NCBI GenBank assembly: GCA_003339415.1
Contig: PDHQ01000069.1
Coordinates: forward strand, 94,883 to 158,882
DNA length: 64,000 nt
From: Ophiocordyceps camponoti-saundersi (nom. inval.)
Taxonomy: Eukaryota > Ascomycota > Sordariomycetes > Hypocreales > Ophiocordycipitaceae
Reading direction: 5' to 3'
Part shown: piece by piece, positions 34,761 through 45,293 of the stretch
Position numbering within the stretch: the first letter of the stretch is position 1
Layout of the letters: every line of letters begins with the position of its first letter
Notes under the pieces: generated by a model
Seen by the model: the letters and a program-made list of their open reading frames with translations, nothing else
Database searches by the model: none
What the model was told of the DNA's origin: nothing
Made by a program: the position numbers and the translations under genes

Positions 34761-36470
34761 CTAAACAACGACGTCTTCTACGTTTCTAACCATTGCCCAG
34801 TAATCTACCTGAGTATCATCGTGAATCTGCACTTTTATCAAGTTAAATGCAGTCAACGCGTTCACGGTTCTTTGACGCGCAGACGCTGTATCTCTTCCTT
34901 TCCCATCTTCACTTGCTCGCCTACTTCGACATTCTTCACTGCTATTTCTGTTTGTATGACAACTCCAGAGGCTTCGAAGTCGAGACTTCCATTGGGAGAG
35001 TCGATGATGCCCATCGTAACGAGAAGGCCCTGTGTCATTTGGTGAGAGCATTGACTCGAGGCTTGTATATATGGCGTACTTCCTTCTATCCCTAAAATTT
35101 GAGCCGTAAACACCGAACGTCAGATTCCACCTCGTCGTCTTCAATATCAGGTACAACCCTACTAACCCTACAAGCCGTGAAAGCTGCATAACCAGTCTCT
35201 TGAATGTCGGGAAAGAAAAAAATCCTTATGCCGAGGAAAGGAATGACGTCTCGGATAAGTTACCAACATACAACAGGGCATGCGCCATATGAAGTACCAC
35301 GCAGAGCACCGCTCAAGTACTTCTAGATTAGAAGTGGCGAGGTGCTTCAGGCTGCTGTCATCGAGAAAGTGAATGTGAGGTCGCCATAAGAGATGACAAG
35401 CCAAGGGCAACTTTGTATCCGAAACACTGTTTCCGCCTTCGAATGGGACGCATGTGAGTTGCTCAATCTTGAAGATGACACTCGAGTCCGCGACAGAACT
35501 GTCTAGGACGCTTTCCGTCAAGACACTTGTTGCTTCAGCCTTAAGTGGAAATGGACCAGGCGTAAAATAAAAAATGTTTATAGTCAATGGAAGCATCGGC
35601 TTCCGTAATCGTCGAGTAACGCCATGAGCCATGGCGACGAAGTGCTTGGTCCATGACGTTCCGGTGGAAACTCGTGGCATCATGAGTTGGCGCTATCAGT
35701 GAGTCGATCGGGTCGCAATCGTGGTAAGTGTTTCCATTTTGTTGGGCTCCTGCAGGATAAGAGCTGAGAGAATCACTACATCGCGAAGGATGTAGGCGTC
35801 TGAGGCGGTACTTTGTCTGATGGCTTCGCCGATGGTAGTGATAAAAGCAGCGGACGGAAATACGATGTTGATACCGCACTGAACAAGGAGATTGACGAGG
35901 GCTTTTTTAAATGGCTGTGCAAAATGATTGAGCGTACTCAGTCTGGTCCAGTAAGTGCCCGCTTCCCTCGGAGCAGAGCATTTTTTAGGCTTGTGGTTGT
36001 TTGCGAGAAATTTATTGACTTATTCGACAGCATAACCTCGGAAATTTCCCTATGGAGGCCATCTATACTATGCAAGGCCTGATCCATACATAGTTACCGT
36101 GCCATGACTGAATGACGAGGAGCTCTGGATCAGTTGTTTGGCCATCCCTTTAGGCTCCTTGTCCGGTAAAGACAAAGGCAACGTCAGGTGCCGTAGTAAG
36201 CGGCTTCTGGTAGGAAGAAAAGACAGGCTCCTCTTTGGTTCTGTAGAAAGTGCAGATATCTTTTCATGTCTAGGGGTATCGGCGATGGCTTCCATAGATC
36301 CTTGTCGAGAGATAATGCAGCGACACACGTCTACAATGCGCATCCGAAGAAGACTCGGCATTAATGGGTTCCCAAGTGCGTCTGCGAGACGTCTTTGAGA
36401 GGTCTTTGACACCACAGACTGGGGGCTCTCTTCGTATCATAGCTTCGTGCATCTCTGCGCTCGGCAGCGA
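34761..36470 (-). pseudogene. Relic of a highly reducing polyketide synthase (AT, DH and ER fragments)
   Basis: Degraded minus-strand remains read in the family order. At 36182-36153 the AT entry motif VAFVFTGQGA is followed at once by TAA where family members have Gln-Trp. At 35941-35696 a DH segment reads INIVFPSAAFITTIGEAIRQ and later ILRDVVILSALILQEPN, with the usual active-site His region altered. A shifted frame from about 35680 gives TGTSWTKH and then KLPLACHLLWRPHIHFLD, the post-DH linker. At about 35145-34862 an ER segment reads DDEVESDVR, a stop, then LLVTMGIIDSPNGSLDFEAS and GVVIQTEIAVKN. KS, most of AT, MT, KR and ACP are missing. This is a deletion-ridden pseudogene, not a functional synthase. 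The CAA-to-TAA type change fits RIP-like mutation but does not prove it. Confidence 0.8.
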
Positions 36471-36640
36471 GTGACCTTTGGGTTTTTTTCCATCACAGTC
36501 AAGAGGCTTGTGCCAGTTACGGTTACGATATACTATTCACCTTGGCAGAGTCCCGTCACGAGGCCGGAGCTCTCCTTCAATGAGGCTTGCTTCCTCTCCA
36601 GCGCGTAACGATTGATTGAAACTACTGCTCAAACATCTCT

Positions 36641-39600
36641 TCAGTGCTTGGTATTCGGGTCGATCCTCCACTTGAGGCAGTTATTCGCCACCGTCCCGCC
36701 CTGCTTCCCATTGACCCCCTCGCAATTACAGCTATCGACGGGAACGTGCAGATAACGCGAGCACTCGTCAAAGTTCCAAGTCCACTGGCAGCCATCGAAC
36801 ATGGTGAGAGAAACAACAATCTCCATGGCCAGGCTGCCGACCGAGTAAGGAAACTCATACTTGCGTTCCTTTTCGTGCTTACCCTTCAAGACGTCGCCGG
36901 GCTTGCCGAGGGAATTGCAAAAGGACTTGATGGAATTATCAAGTCTGTCGTGGTTTGACTTGCGGCCGCCGTCGTAGCACTCTCTGTAGTTCCGGCCGGG
37001 GATAGCAACCGCCAGCACGGGCTCGTTGTTAGGCTTTGGTGCTCCTCCTCGAGGCGGAGGCGGTGGATCCGTACGCCTCGGCGCCTCGGGCGTTGTCGTC
37101 GTCGACGACGTCTCCGGATCCTCTGGGCAGATGATCCAGTTCTCTGCGTTCCCATCGTCCATGGGTAGCGGGTCCTCTGCTGGCTTGTAAAGCAGTGGAC
37201 TATTGTAACACGAGGGATCGTAAAAGGAGCATCTGTCGACGAGCGGCTTTTCCATGGCACCGACCTCAGGCCGCACCGCGTTCCTCGGCCAGTGTCCGCT
37301 CGGGGGTGGCGGTGCTCCGGGCCCTATCGAGGGCGGTGGTGTCGGAAACGCAACCGATGGCGCCGTGGTCGTCTCCCTTCCATTCGGGCCGATGTATCTC
37401 ACCGCCGGCCACGAGGATGTAGATGCTGGCTTGGGCCAAAACTCTTCAAAGTCCTGTCGAGCATGAACCCTTCCATTGCCGCCAACTTTGAGCGTTGCCA
37501 CCTCAAAGACCCATTTCGATATCGTCAGGGGCGCCTTTGTGATGGTGCTTGTCCAAGTCCCGTCACTGACGGTGATGCGAGGATAGTCGACGACGCTGGT
37601 AGCGCGAGTCCACGGAGGCAGCTTCACCGTGCACGGAGGCGCGCAGGTGAAGCTCGGCTTCTCCATATCCCATATGATGGGGTCAATCCATATGATGTTC
37701 TGGTGGCCGGGATCGCCGCCGCCCACGTCTAAGACGGAGATCTGAGACCAGCGAGGGTGGGCTTTGACGTTGAGATTGTCGAGAGCTGGGATGCCGACGC
37801 CGTCTCGAACAATCATGTACTTGGCGCCTATGGTGATGAGGTGATGTATGCGTACGTTGGCGTAGTTTTCCTGTAGAAGCACGAGGGCCTTTTGACAAGT
37901 CTGCCCGTCAACTGCTCTATTGTCAGTACGCGCTCTCCATGTTCCGCAAGGGAGATCGCTTCGATGCCAGGGACTGTTCCTCAACTCACTGCAATCTTGA
38001 CCGTATGTCGAGAACCAAGAGTAGATGCCAGCTCCTGCGATGTAAATGCCGCTGGATCGACTGATGATCAGGCCCCAGGACGAATCACAGCCGCTGAATT
38101 CGTCGTCCCCTGCGCAGTTGTACTCGGGATCTCCTGAGAAGACGCCAACGGCCGACTCAAAGGGCGCAGGTGGACGCGGGTTCGGCTGATAATACGGAGA
38201 TTCCGTCTGGATCATGCCGGCGAAGACGTTGAGGGCGTTGTGGAAGTTGTACTGGTAGTAGACGGCGTGCTCTGAGGAAGTGCCGTATAGCCATACGGGC
38301 GATTGGCTTTCTACGAGCAAGCCGCGAGCAACGTATATTGAAGTTTGTTCCTGATAAGAGTTAGGCACCTATTTTCTCTCCTTTTGATCTTATAGATTCC
38401 ACGATCGTGATGGAGGGACACTTGCCATTGTGTTGTTTGCATCGTTCAGGTCAGGATCACTACCGATGAGGACGGGATAATAATTAGCCTGCTATGCAAG
38501 ATATACCTGTCCTCACGGATAGAGCTTGATTCATGACGGATGACTCCATGAAAGGCCCCCTTGTAGTTGTCGACTCGGGTCAAGTGTTCAGGGGGCAGAC
38601 GTACTCTATCATGTGGTCGGCGACCCAAAGCCACATGTTCTCAAAGTAGCCGGACGCACTCGGAGTGATGTGCATCATCAAGCTCCCGGCATGGCATCCG
38701 CTGTTGACGCCATTCGTTATTGGTGGGCATTCCCGAGGCGTCAAGTCAGTTCCGGTGGCTCCTCCGACCCGGACGTGGCAGTCTGTATGTAAAGCGTCTT
38801 ATTAGCGACGTCTAGGAGGAGCTATTTCATCTTGCCATACCCCATAGCGCCGCCGAGCCGGGAGATCGAGCCATGATATTCCACTCGACTGAAACGAGGC
38901 CGGCTGTTGGTCCACGGCTTGTAAAAAGGAGGTCCTGCATCTCCACGTCGCCGACTTCACCGGCGTTGCCTACTTTGATCATGGGTTTAGGATCTCTGGA
39001 TGAAGATGTGGTCAGATTTGAACATGTCGTGAACGTAGTTAGCACGTGTTTTATCCTGGACTACACAGCCCTGTAGAGGAAATGAAGAAACAACTTGCCT
39101 GGCATCGCCAAAGAATGGACCGGAGGCAACAAGCTGAGACCAGGCTTCGCCCACGATCTTGGAGCCCGAAGGCACCGTCACTGTACCTGTCAAAATGTAC
39201 GATCCAGCATCGACGAACAATATTCTCCCTCGGCTTGCCCGCAATGCCTCTTGAAAGGCGGCCGTATCATCAGTCGAGCCGTCTCCCCTTGCCCCAAAGT
39301 CCTTGACATGGACAAAGTCGGAAACAGGTCTATCCTCATACTGAGGCTTGGGCCGCTCAAAGTAGCCCCCATTGGAGTCGAGTAGGCCTTGCTGTCTTCG
39401 GAATCCCTGCACCTTTCGTCCTCTTGAGAACTCTCGACTGCCGCCCGTAGAATAGACCGGGCCCAATGCCCAATGGTCTACCTTGTCTGCTGGCCCAAGC
39501 AGAACAGCCCCAGAAGTGTCTGCTACGGCCTTGCCAACGCCTCGGAACTCGACGTTCTCAACAACAATGCCCGTGCTGCCGCTGCCAGGATCGGAATTGG

Positions 39601-42166
39601 GCGGCGCCATGAGCACGGCGGTTTCGACGTTATGGAAGGACGAGTCGATGAATGCAGCGGAGCCGATGTTGCCGGGGCCATCCCCAGGCTGGCCGATCTT
39701 GGGTCGCTCCGGAAGGAGGCGGAAGCCAACTCGGGCGTTCTTTATGGTGATGGATTTCCAGACCCAGCCCCAATCCCAGATGATTCGGACGGCCGTAGTA
39801 CAGCCATCAAATGTTAGGCGCTGGGCCGTGAATTGCTGATTGCCGCCGTAAATACCGAACCTGCCGCCCCGGAAGGTGATGTCGGATATGACGCCGCCGC
39901 TTCCGTTCTCGGCAAAGATTCCCCGTTGGCCGGAGCCCCTGGCGGCAATGATCTCGACGTTTTGTATGCTGGTGGCCTGCGCTACCTGGTAGTGTATAGC
40001 GGCAACGCGCTGGGCGGACCGTGTCGCCGTGATATCGATGCGTAGATTCCGGATCTGTCGATAGAAGTTGGCGGTGTTGACGAACCATTGCTGATCTCGG
40101 CCGTCGATTCCTACGCCGCCGCCGGTATACTCGTCTGTAGATAGAACGCCGACGCCGATGAAGTCGGAGCTAGCAAGGATGGTTGGCCAGTTATTCGCCT
40201 TGCAAGGTTTTCACGTCGTCAGTTCCCGAGCTACTGAGAAGTCTCTATGGATGAGAACTTACATCGCCAATGACCTGGGTGCCAAAGGGCAATTGGATCG
40301 AGGTTGAGACACGATACGTGCCGGGAGGGAAATAGACGATGGCGTTCTTGGTTGTCGATCCATTGCATCGCTCTCCGCATCTTCGGGGTTCATGAACTGC
40401 ACGGTTGATGGCGTCGGTGTCGTCCTTTTTTTTCAGAGTCAGGGTTTATCTCAGCTGATATGACAGAAGAATGTGTGATGTTTTTGACTTACAGTCGTTC
40501 CGTCTCCTGTTGCACCAAAGTCGCGAACGTTTCGAAAGATCTGAAGCAAATCTCGGTGAATACGGATCGAATATGTGATACAGGATAGGGATTCACGCAC
40601 CTTGTAATTCGGATCATCACCCCAAGGCACAGTTCCCTTTCGTTCGATATGCTGCATCCAGTACGTCGCTGCAGAGCGCTTGGTGAAGTTGGCCTGCCTC
40701 AGCGCCTCCATTCGGGCGTTTGCGTTAGAGACCAGAGCCGCAGCGGCAGCTATCTCCTTTGTAATCTCCAAGAGCGGAGGCACTTTGTTACCCTCGTTAT
40801 CGAGGTCTGGGCGGTTTCTGTAAGCCAGCTTGTATTTTCTCCCCATAGGCCGTTCGTAACGAGCCTTGTTGAGCTCCGATGACTTGAGTATGGCAGCTTC
40901 AACAATTTCGCGGGCCCTGGCCAGTTCCAAAGACTCTCCGCTTCTCAGGAGAGGTTTCGAAGACGTCGAGTTCATCGGGTGTAAATGAACCTCCCGCTTT
41001 GCGTATGACTGGTGTTCGGTAGCTGGATGCTCCCACTCGTCCGTCTCTTCCGGCAGCGTCACGTTCTCTCCCATGTTCATTCCCATGGTTGATGGGTAAG
41101 TGCCCTCATATGACATGTCGTTGCTCGTGTCGTCGGCGAGGACCAGATCCATACTGCCATTCTTACCGGATGCTACGAGCTCGTCGATGCTGACGGTGTT
41201 TGCCCAATTCAGAAACTCATGATCGATATCGGAACGCTTCGCCTGAGTGACATCCTTGGGCGGTTCATCAAGCTGCGACAGAGCCGGATCGGAATAGTGG
41301 TAAACGCGCGCGGCGATGCCGTTCGCTTGATTGACAGTCCGGAGACGAAAGAAGACGATACTATCCTTCTCGTCAAAGTGCTGAAATTGACCGTAATTTT
41401 CCTTCCGCCTCTTCACCAGGCGTATCAGCTTAATCCGCAGCAGTTGATGTGACAAAGCCTGCCAATTCTGTTCTGCTTTAACCTTGACGCCGTTGTCGCC
41501 CCTGGCGCATTGAATAGCGGCGCATCTTGTATAGGATGGTCCACCATTTTCCGAGTTGCCCGGAACGCCAAACCCGTTCCCGCCCTCGACCCAAGTAGCT
41601 GGTGGAAACTCATCACATGAATACCTCACTCTGGAGTGCTCGATGATTCTCCCCAGTGGATCGCGCAGGTTCTGAATCTGATTTATCGTCGTGCCAGGCT
41701 CAAGGCTCTTATGGAGCCATGGACCGTCATGACGCATGACTGTATCCTGGTCCCTCTCAGGGCAGATATGAAAGTTTTTCCATGTCCTAGGACACGACTG
41801 ATCGCGTCTCTCGGATGCTCTGTCGTTGTTTAGGTCATAGCCGAACCGAGTCGACGGGCTGTGATTCTCTCCGCGAACACTTATATAGAATCTAGCCCTG
41901 TTTTTGCAAATTTCTCTCATGTAATAGCAGTTATACTCAAGATATACGAGCTCTGGATCGGTCTCAATTACCGGGCGAAGGTTGTCTGTCAATGTTGGTT
42001 GCCAAAAGGGCTTGAGCTTCTCTCTGGTGCCGTCGTCGTTGCGAACGGTGAGCCATTGGTACGTTTGGATAAATCCTGCCGAAACGTGAGTTGGGTTATT
42101 TAAAACAAGGAGTTGAAGCGTAGCAACTGCTATAAACTGGGAAAACAATCGACGGGACAGCTTCAT
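36641..42166 (-). CDS. Secreted NucA/NucB-like nuclease fused to GH55 exo-beta-1,3-glucanase, killer-toxin-like
   Basis: Nine exons: 42166-40601, 40540-40493, 40424-40263, 40198-39099, 38995-38841, 38782-38605, 38459-38426, 38350-37990 and 37911-36641; all phases agree and the product is about 1624 aa. Residues 1-30 are a signal peptide. Residues about 31-300 carry SCDEFPPATWVEGG (184-191 core), the DEYP/EGG signature of NucA/NucB nucleases. A linker (300-500) has Lys-Arg at 310-311, 390-391 and 496-497. GH55 begins at about 520: NVRDFGATGDGTTDDTDAIN, repeated as VKDFGARGDGSTDDTAAFQ near 890, with GLLVESQSPVWLYGTSSEH and IQTESPYYQP. A Pro/Thr-rich linker leads to a Cys-rich C-terminal domain (about 1513-1624: DGCQWTWNFDECSRY, GKQGG, LKWRIDP). 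Introns 38425-38351 and 39098-38996 are GC-AG. One acceptor (40425) follows an A8 run. It is divergent from the LysM/CBM18 gene. Function as a cell-wall-directed killer protein is inference. Confidence 0.85.
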
Positions 42167-43009
42167 GGCGAATTATCACGCAAAGAGGGAAGTTTGTTTT
42201 CGTAGTTGGTATTCTTTCAAGAGCAGAGACAGCTGGTTTGATGAAGACTTGGTATAGTTTTAAAGAGAGACGCCGTGTTAAACAAGGTCCTTTGCTGTTC
42301 GGAATCCTTTCAAGCACGTCTGGATGTATGGATGTATGTACACTCATGGATTCTCGCCTGAGCACTTTTCTTGGTCTCACGAAACCTCCTAACATGAGTC
42401 CTATCATTCTCTAAGACTCAAATACGTGTATGTATGTATGTATGTACGTTTGTACGTTCATTCATAAAATACAGCATTGAACCCAAATACCTATGTATAT
42501 GTAAATGTGTAAGATCCTTCTTCCCACGCTGAGAGGGCGGACGTATGACTTTTGAGTTTTCCTTGGATAAGATTCTACTAGCATAACAGTTGAAAGGTAT
42601 CATTTGAATACATACATACATACCTAGGTAGGTTGGTAGGCATACATACCTACCTAGGTAGTGTGTAGCTAGGTAGGTAGGTATGTATGGAGACATGTGG
42701 TTATACCAGGTCCAGTTGAAGGTGTGACGAGAAAGATATGAATCATAGTGTAAAGAGTAATCCTCCTCAGGGTATGACTCTTTGAATATACATACTACAT
42801 ATGAGTATGCTATATATGAATGTACATACATATGTACATGTTGGAAAGGGGTCAAAAGAATGCCCAGTGACTGACTCCTTTCCTTCTCGCCATAAGCCCG
42901 TTATTCTCGGGCTGAACTCCCAATTTCCGCAAAGGCCACACTCAACTCTCAAAAAAATACATACAACATACATACATACATACATACATCAATCTCGTCG
43001 CTTGATAAC
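42167..43009. promoter_or_regulatory. Shared divergent promoter with inverted repeat
   Basis: An 843-bp region separates the starts of the nuclease-glucanase and LysM/CBM18 genes. It holds CATA tracts (about 42610-42625 and 42958-42990) and an inverted repeat with 16-bp arms at 42641-42656 and 42674-42689 (CATACATACCTACCTA and its complement). A shared promoter would allow coordinated expression, which is inferred from arrangement only. Confidence 0.5.
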
Positions 43010-44056
43010 ATGAGACTCTTGCCCTTCACTGCTGCTATCATCCTCTTGAATTCATGCCCAGGCAGCAGTAGTAACGAATGTCAACCATGGACGTGGCAGG
43101 GGAAACGGGACCTGGAGTCCAATGAGCTCCCTTACTTTCCATCAACTCTCATCACGACTCCTAAACCTCAACCTGGCGAGATAAACTGCCGCCTTAGAAC
43201 TTGGAAGGCAAAGGAAGTCAACTACTATTCCTGCAAACAATGGGCCGAGGATTTCGAAATCACCATGGACGAGTTTCTGTTTCTCAATCCCGGCATGGAC
43301 AAGGACTGCCAAAATGTCAAGCCTGACACGGAATACTGCGTCCGAGGATGTGAGTCACTGTCTTACTCCTAGTCTCTACTATCACTAAGTGACCTGTCTG
43401 GTCAGTCATTGAGCCGCTGAGAGCATATGATGGCCGCTGTGGTCCGAAGCACAACAACGCCACTTGCGTGGGTGTCGATTGGGGGCAGTGCTGCAATTCA
43501 GAGACGTGGACCTGCGGTGAGACAGAGTGCGTTCTACTCTACGCCAAACGATTGAGATAAGATCACGATGACCCTGACATGGATAGCTTATAGAGCAGAC
43601 TGCGCCCCCGGTGTCTGCTACGAAGGCATCTGCCCGGGACACGCGGTTTACACCACTGACGGCACATGCGGATACCAGAACGATTATCGCCTCTGCGCCG
43701 GTAAATGGGGCGATTGCTGTAATATGGACGGACAATGCGGCACGGGCGAAGAGTTCTGCGGTGAAGGGGTATGTCACTCAGGGAATTGCAGAGTCCCCGT
43801 CGATGCCCCGAAGCCTTCCCGAAACGACGTGCCATGGCAGAGTGGCAACACGCCGGACGGTAGCTGCGGCGGAGAGAAGGGCTTTACGTGCGATATAGCC
43901 TTCGGCAACTGCTGCAATAAGAACGGACGATGCGGATCTCAGCAGGAGGATTGCGGAGATGGCTGGTGAGTTGTTGAATCTTTGCTGGTGAGTGAGGATT
44001 GCTAACTGATATGATACAGCCAACCCGACTTTGGAAAGTGTGGGATGGATCAATGA
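43010..44056 (+). CDS. Secreted LysM plus three chitin-binding type-1 (CBM18) domains
   Basis: Four exons, 43010-43349, 43406-43526, 43594-43965 and 44020-44056; introns have GTGAGT, GTGCGT and GTGAGT donors, and the last two have clear CTGAC and CTAAC branches. The product is 289 aa. MRLLPFTAAIILLNSCPG is the signal peptide. A LysM follows (INCRLRTW, YSCKQWAEDF, ITMDEFLFLNPGM, DTEYCVRG). Three hevein-like domains come next, each with the Gly-x-Cys-Gly start and the CCN core: DGRCGPKHNNATC and GQCCNSETWTCG; DGTCGYQNDYRLC and GDCCNMDGQCG; DGSCGGEKGFTC and GNCCNKNGRCG. The protein should bind chitin or peptidoglycan-like glycans in the wall. In several fungi LysM/CBM18 proteins sit beside killer-toxin-like chitinase genes; here the partner is the nuclease-glucanase. 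Confidence 0.92.
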
Positions 44057-44579
44057 TGTTCTGTACATTCATAGAGGTGTTGTATGTAGTTATATAAATG
44101 CACAGTCGGGCTTAATGAGCCGTCGTCTCCTAGACACTCGAGATCTGTCTGACCCGCTCTTAACTTGGACGTTCCGTCATGAGCTTAGTGGGATTGAGTG
44201 CCATGTTTCCGTCTTGTTCAGCTGAATACTCTATTCTAAGTCACGCATACATACACATTCAAGGCTTGTGAAGTGGGCTATACTTACCTCCTTAGATGCT
44301 TCCTCGTTCAACCGTTTGATGCCGATACTTCGCGTATCTACATACATATGTACATGCAGATACCGATATTGAGTCAGTCTGCGTAACAATAGGTAGGTTC
44401 AATATTAAGCAGATTCGATGCAGTTTATATCACAGAATCGTTCCTATCCGTTTTGCTAGCTATCAAAAAGAGTAAGGTCATCTCATCTCGTCGTTTCAGC
44501 CCTCCTTCGTGATGGCACCTCCATCTGAAAACTCATGTACATAGAAACCCATCTGACAGGGACCCCGAGATGAAACGAT
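44057..44579. other. Intergenic region
   Basis: Shared 3' region of convergent genes (LysM/CBM18 and the 237-aa hypothetical). No coding signal is seen. Confidence 0.5.
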
Positions 44580-45293
44580 CTATAGAAACTCAGAACAGGT
44601 TGCGCTAAAGTCTAGCTTCGACTTGTCGAATCTCTTAAAGGAGAACCAATCTTCTTCCTTGTCCATCCTTAAGTTATCCAACGTCACATAATTGACCATC
44701 AACTTCGTGCCTTGGGGCAGCGGCTCAAGATAGGCTGTCTCAATCGCCCCCAAGATATCTTGTCGTAACTCAAGGAGCCAAGGGTGAACCTTGGACAGAT
44801 AGTCATGAAGCGTGACGTATGGCTTGGTCGTTGCCCTTACCACCAAGGGTGTAGGATGCTGCTTGGGTAGATCCTCGCCACAACATCGGATCAAGCGCCG
44901 ATACTCGTTTCCATAATCGTCCACGCGGTATACCTCCTCATTGTACACGCAATTCTCGTCGTCAGAGTCCGCGTGCCTCTCATGCCACAATCGCCAAGTA
45001 TCAGCCCATTCCGAAAGCTCATCGATCCAAACGGTAATTGACGAGACCTTAGGTTCGACGATGGAATCTTGAGAGGAAGGATGCCAGACTAAACCGGCAG
45101 AGGTTTGTTGAACGAGAGGTTCCTTCGACCCGTCTGGAGTGAGTTCATCGTCCAAGATGAAGACCGAAGTGGATATAGGGCCCTGAATAGACCAATAGAG
45201 ACGTCTGACGGTACTCGATTGTTGAACATGTGTTGTGCCGCCCTTCAAGTCCTCGTACGAGGGAAGCGGGTCGGAGTTGTCGGGGCCGGACAT
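44580..45293 (-). CDS. Hypothetical cytosolic protein, 237 aa
   Basis: Single exon from the ATG at 45293 to TAG at 44580. The protein starts MSGPDNSDPLPSYEDLKGG, an opening common to uncharacterised ascomycete proteins, and has no signal peptide or membrane segment. It is Trp- and Asp/Glu-rich (ITVWIDELSEWADTWRLWHE) with CCGEDL and an aromatic C-terminal half. I do not recognise a family. A TATA-like TATAAA lies at about 45414-45409. Its place beside the nuclease-glucanase and LysM genes makes it worth testing as a partner or immunity factor, but nothing in the sequence shows that role. Confidence 0.65.
   Translation of the reverse strand: MSGPDNSDPLPSYEDLKGGTTHVQQSSTVRRLYWSIQGPISTSVFILDDELTPDGSKEPLVQQTSAGLVWHPSSQDSIVEPKVSSITVWIDELSEWADTWRLWHERHADSDDENCVYNEEVYRVDDYGNEYRRLIRCCGEDLPKQHPTPLVVRATTKPYVTLHDYLSKVHPWLLELRQDILGAIETAYLEPLPQGTKLMVNYVTLDNLRMDKEEDWFSFKRFDKSKLDFSATCSEFL

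Noticed and set aside
35813..36082. 89-aa plus-strand ORF over the DH fragment
   Set aside because: The opposite strand carries polyketide synthase DH and AT signatures in the right order, so the plus frame is a shadow.
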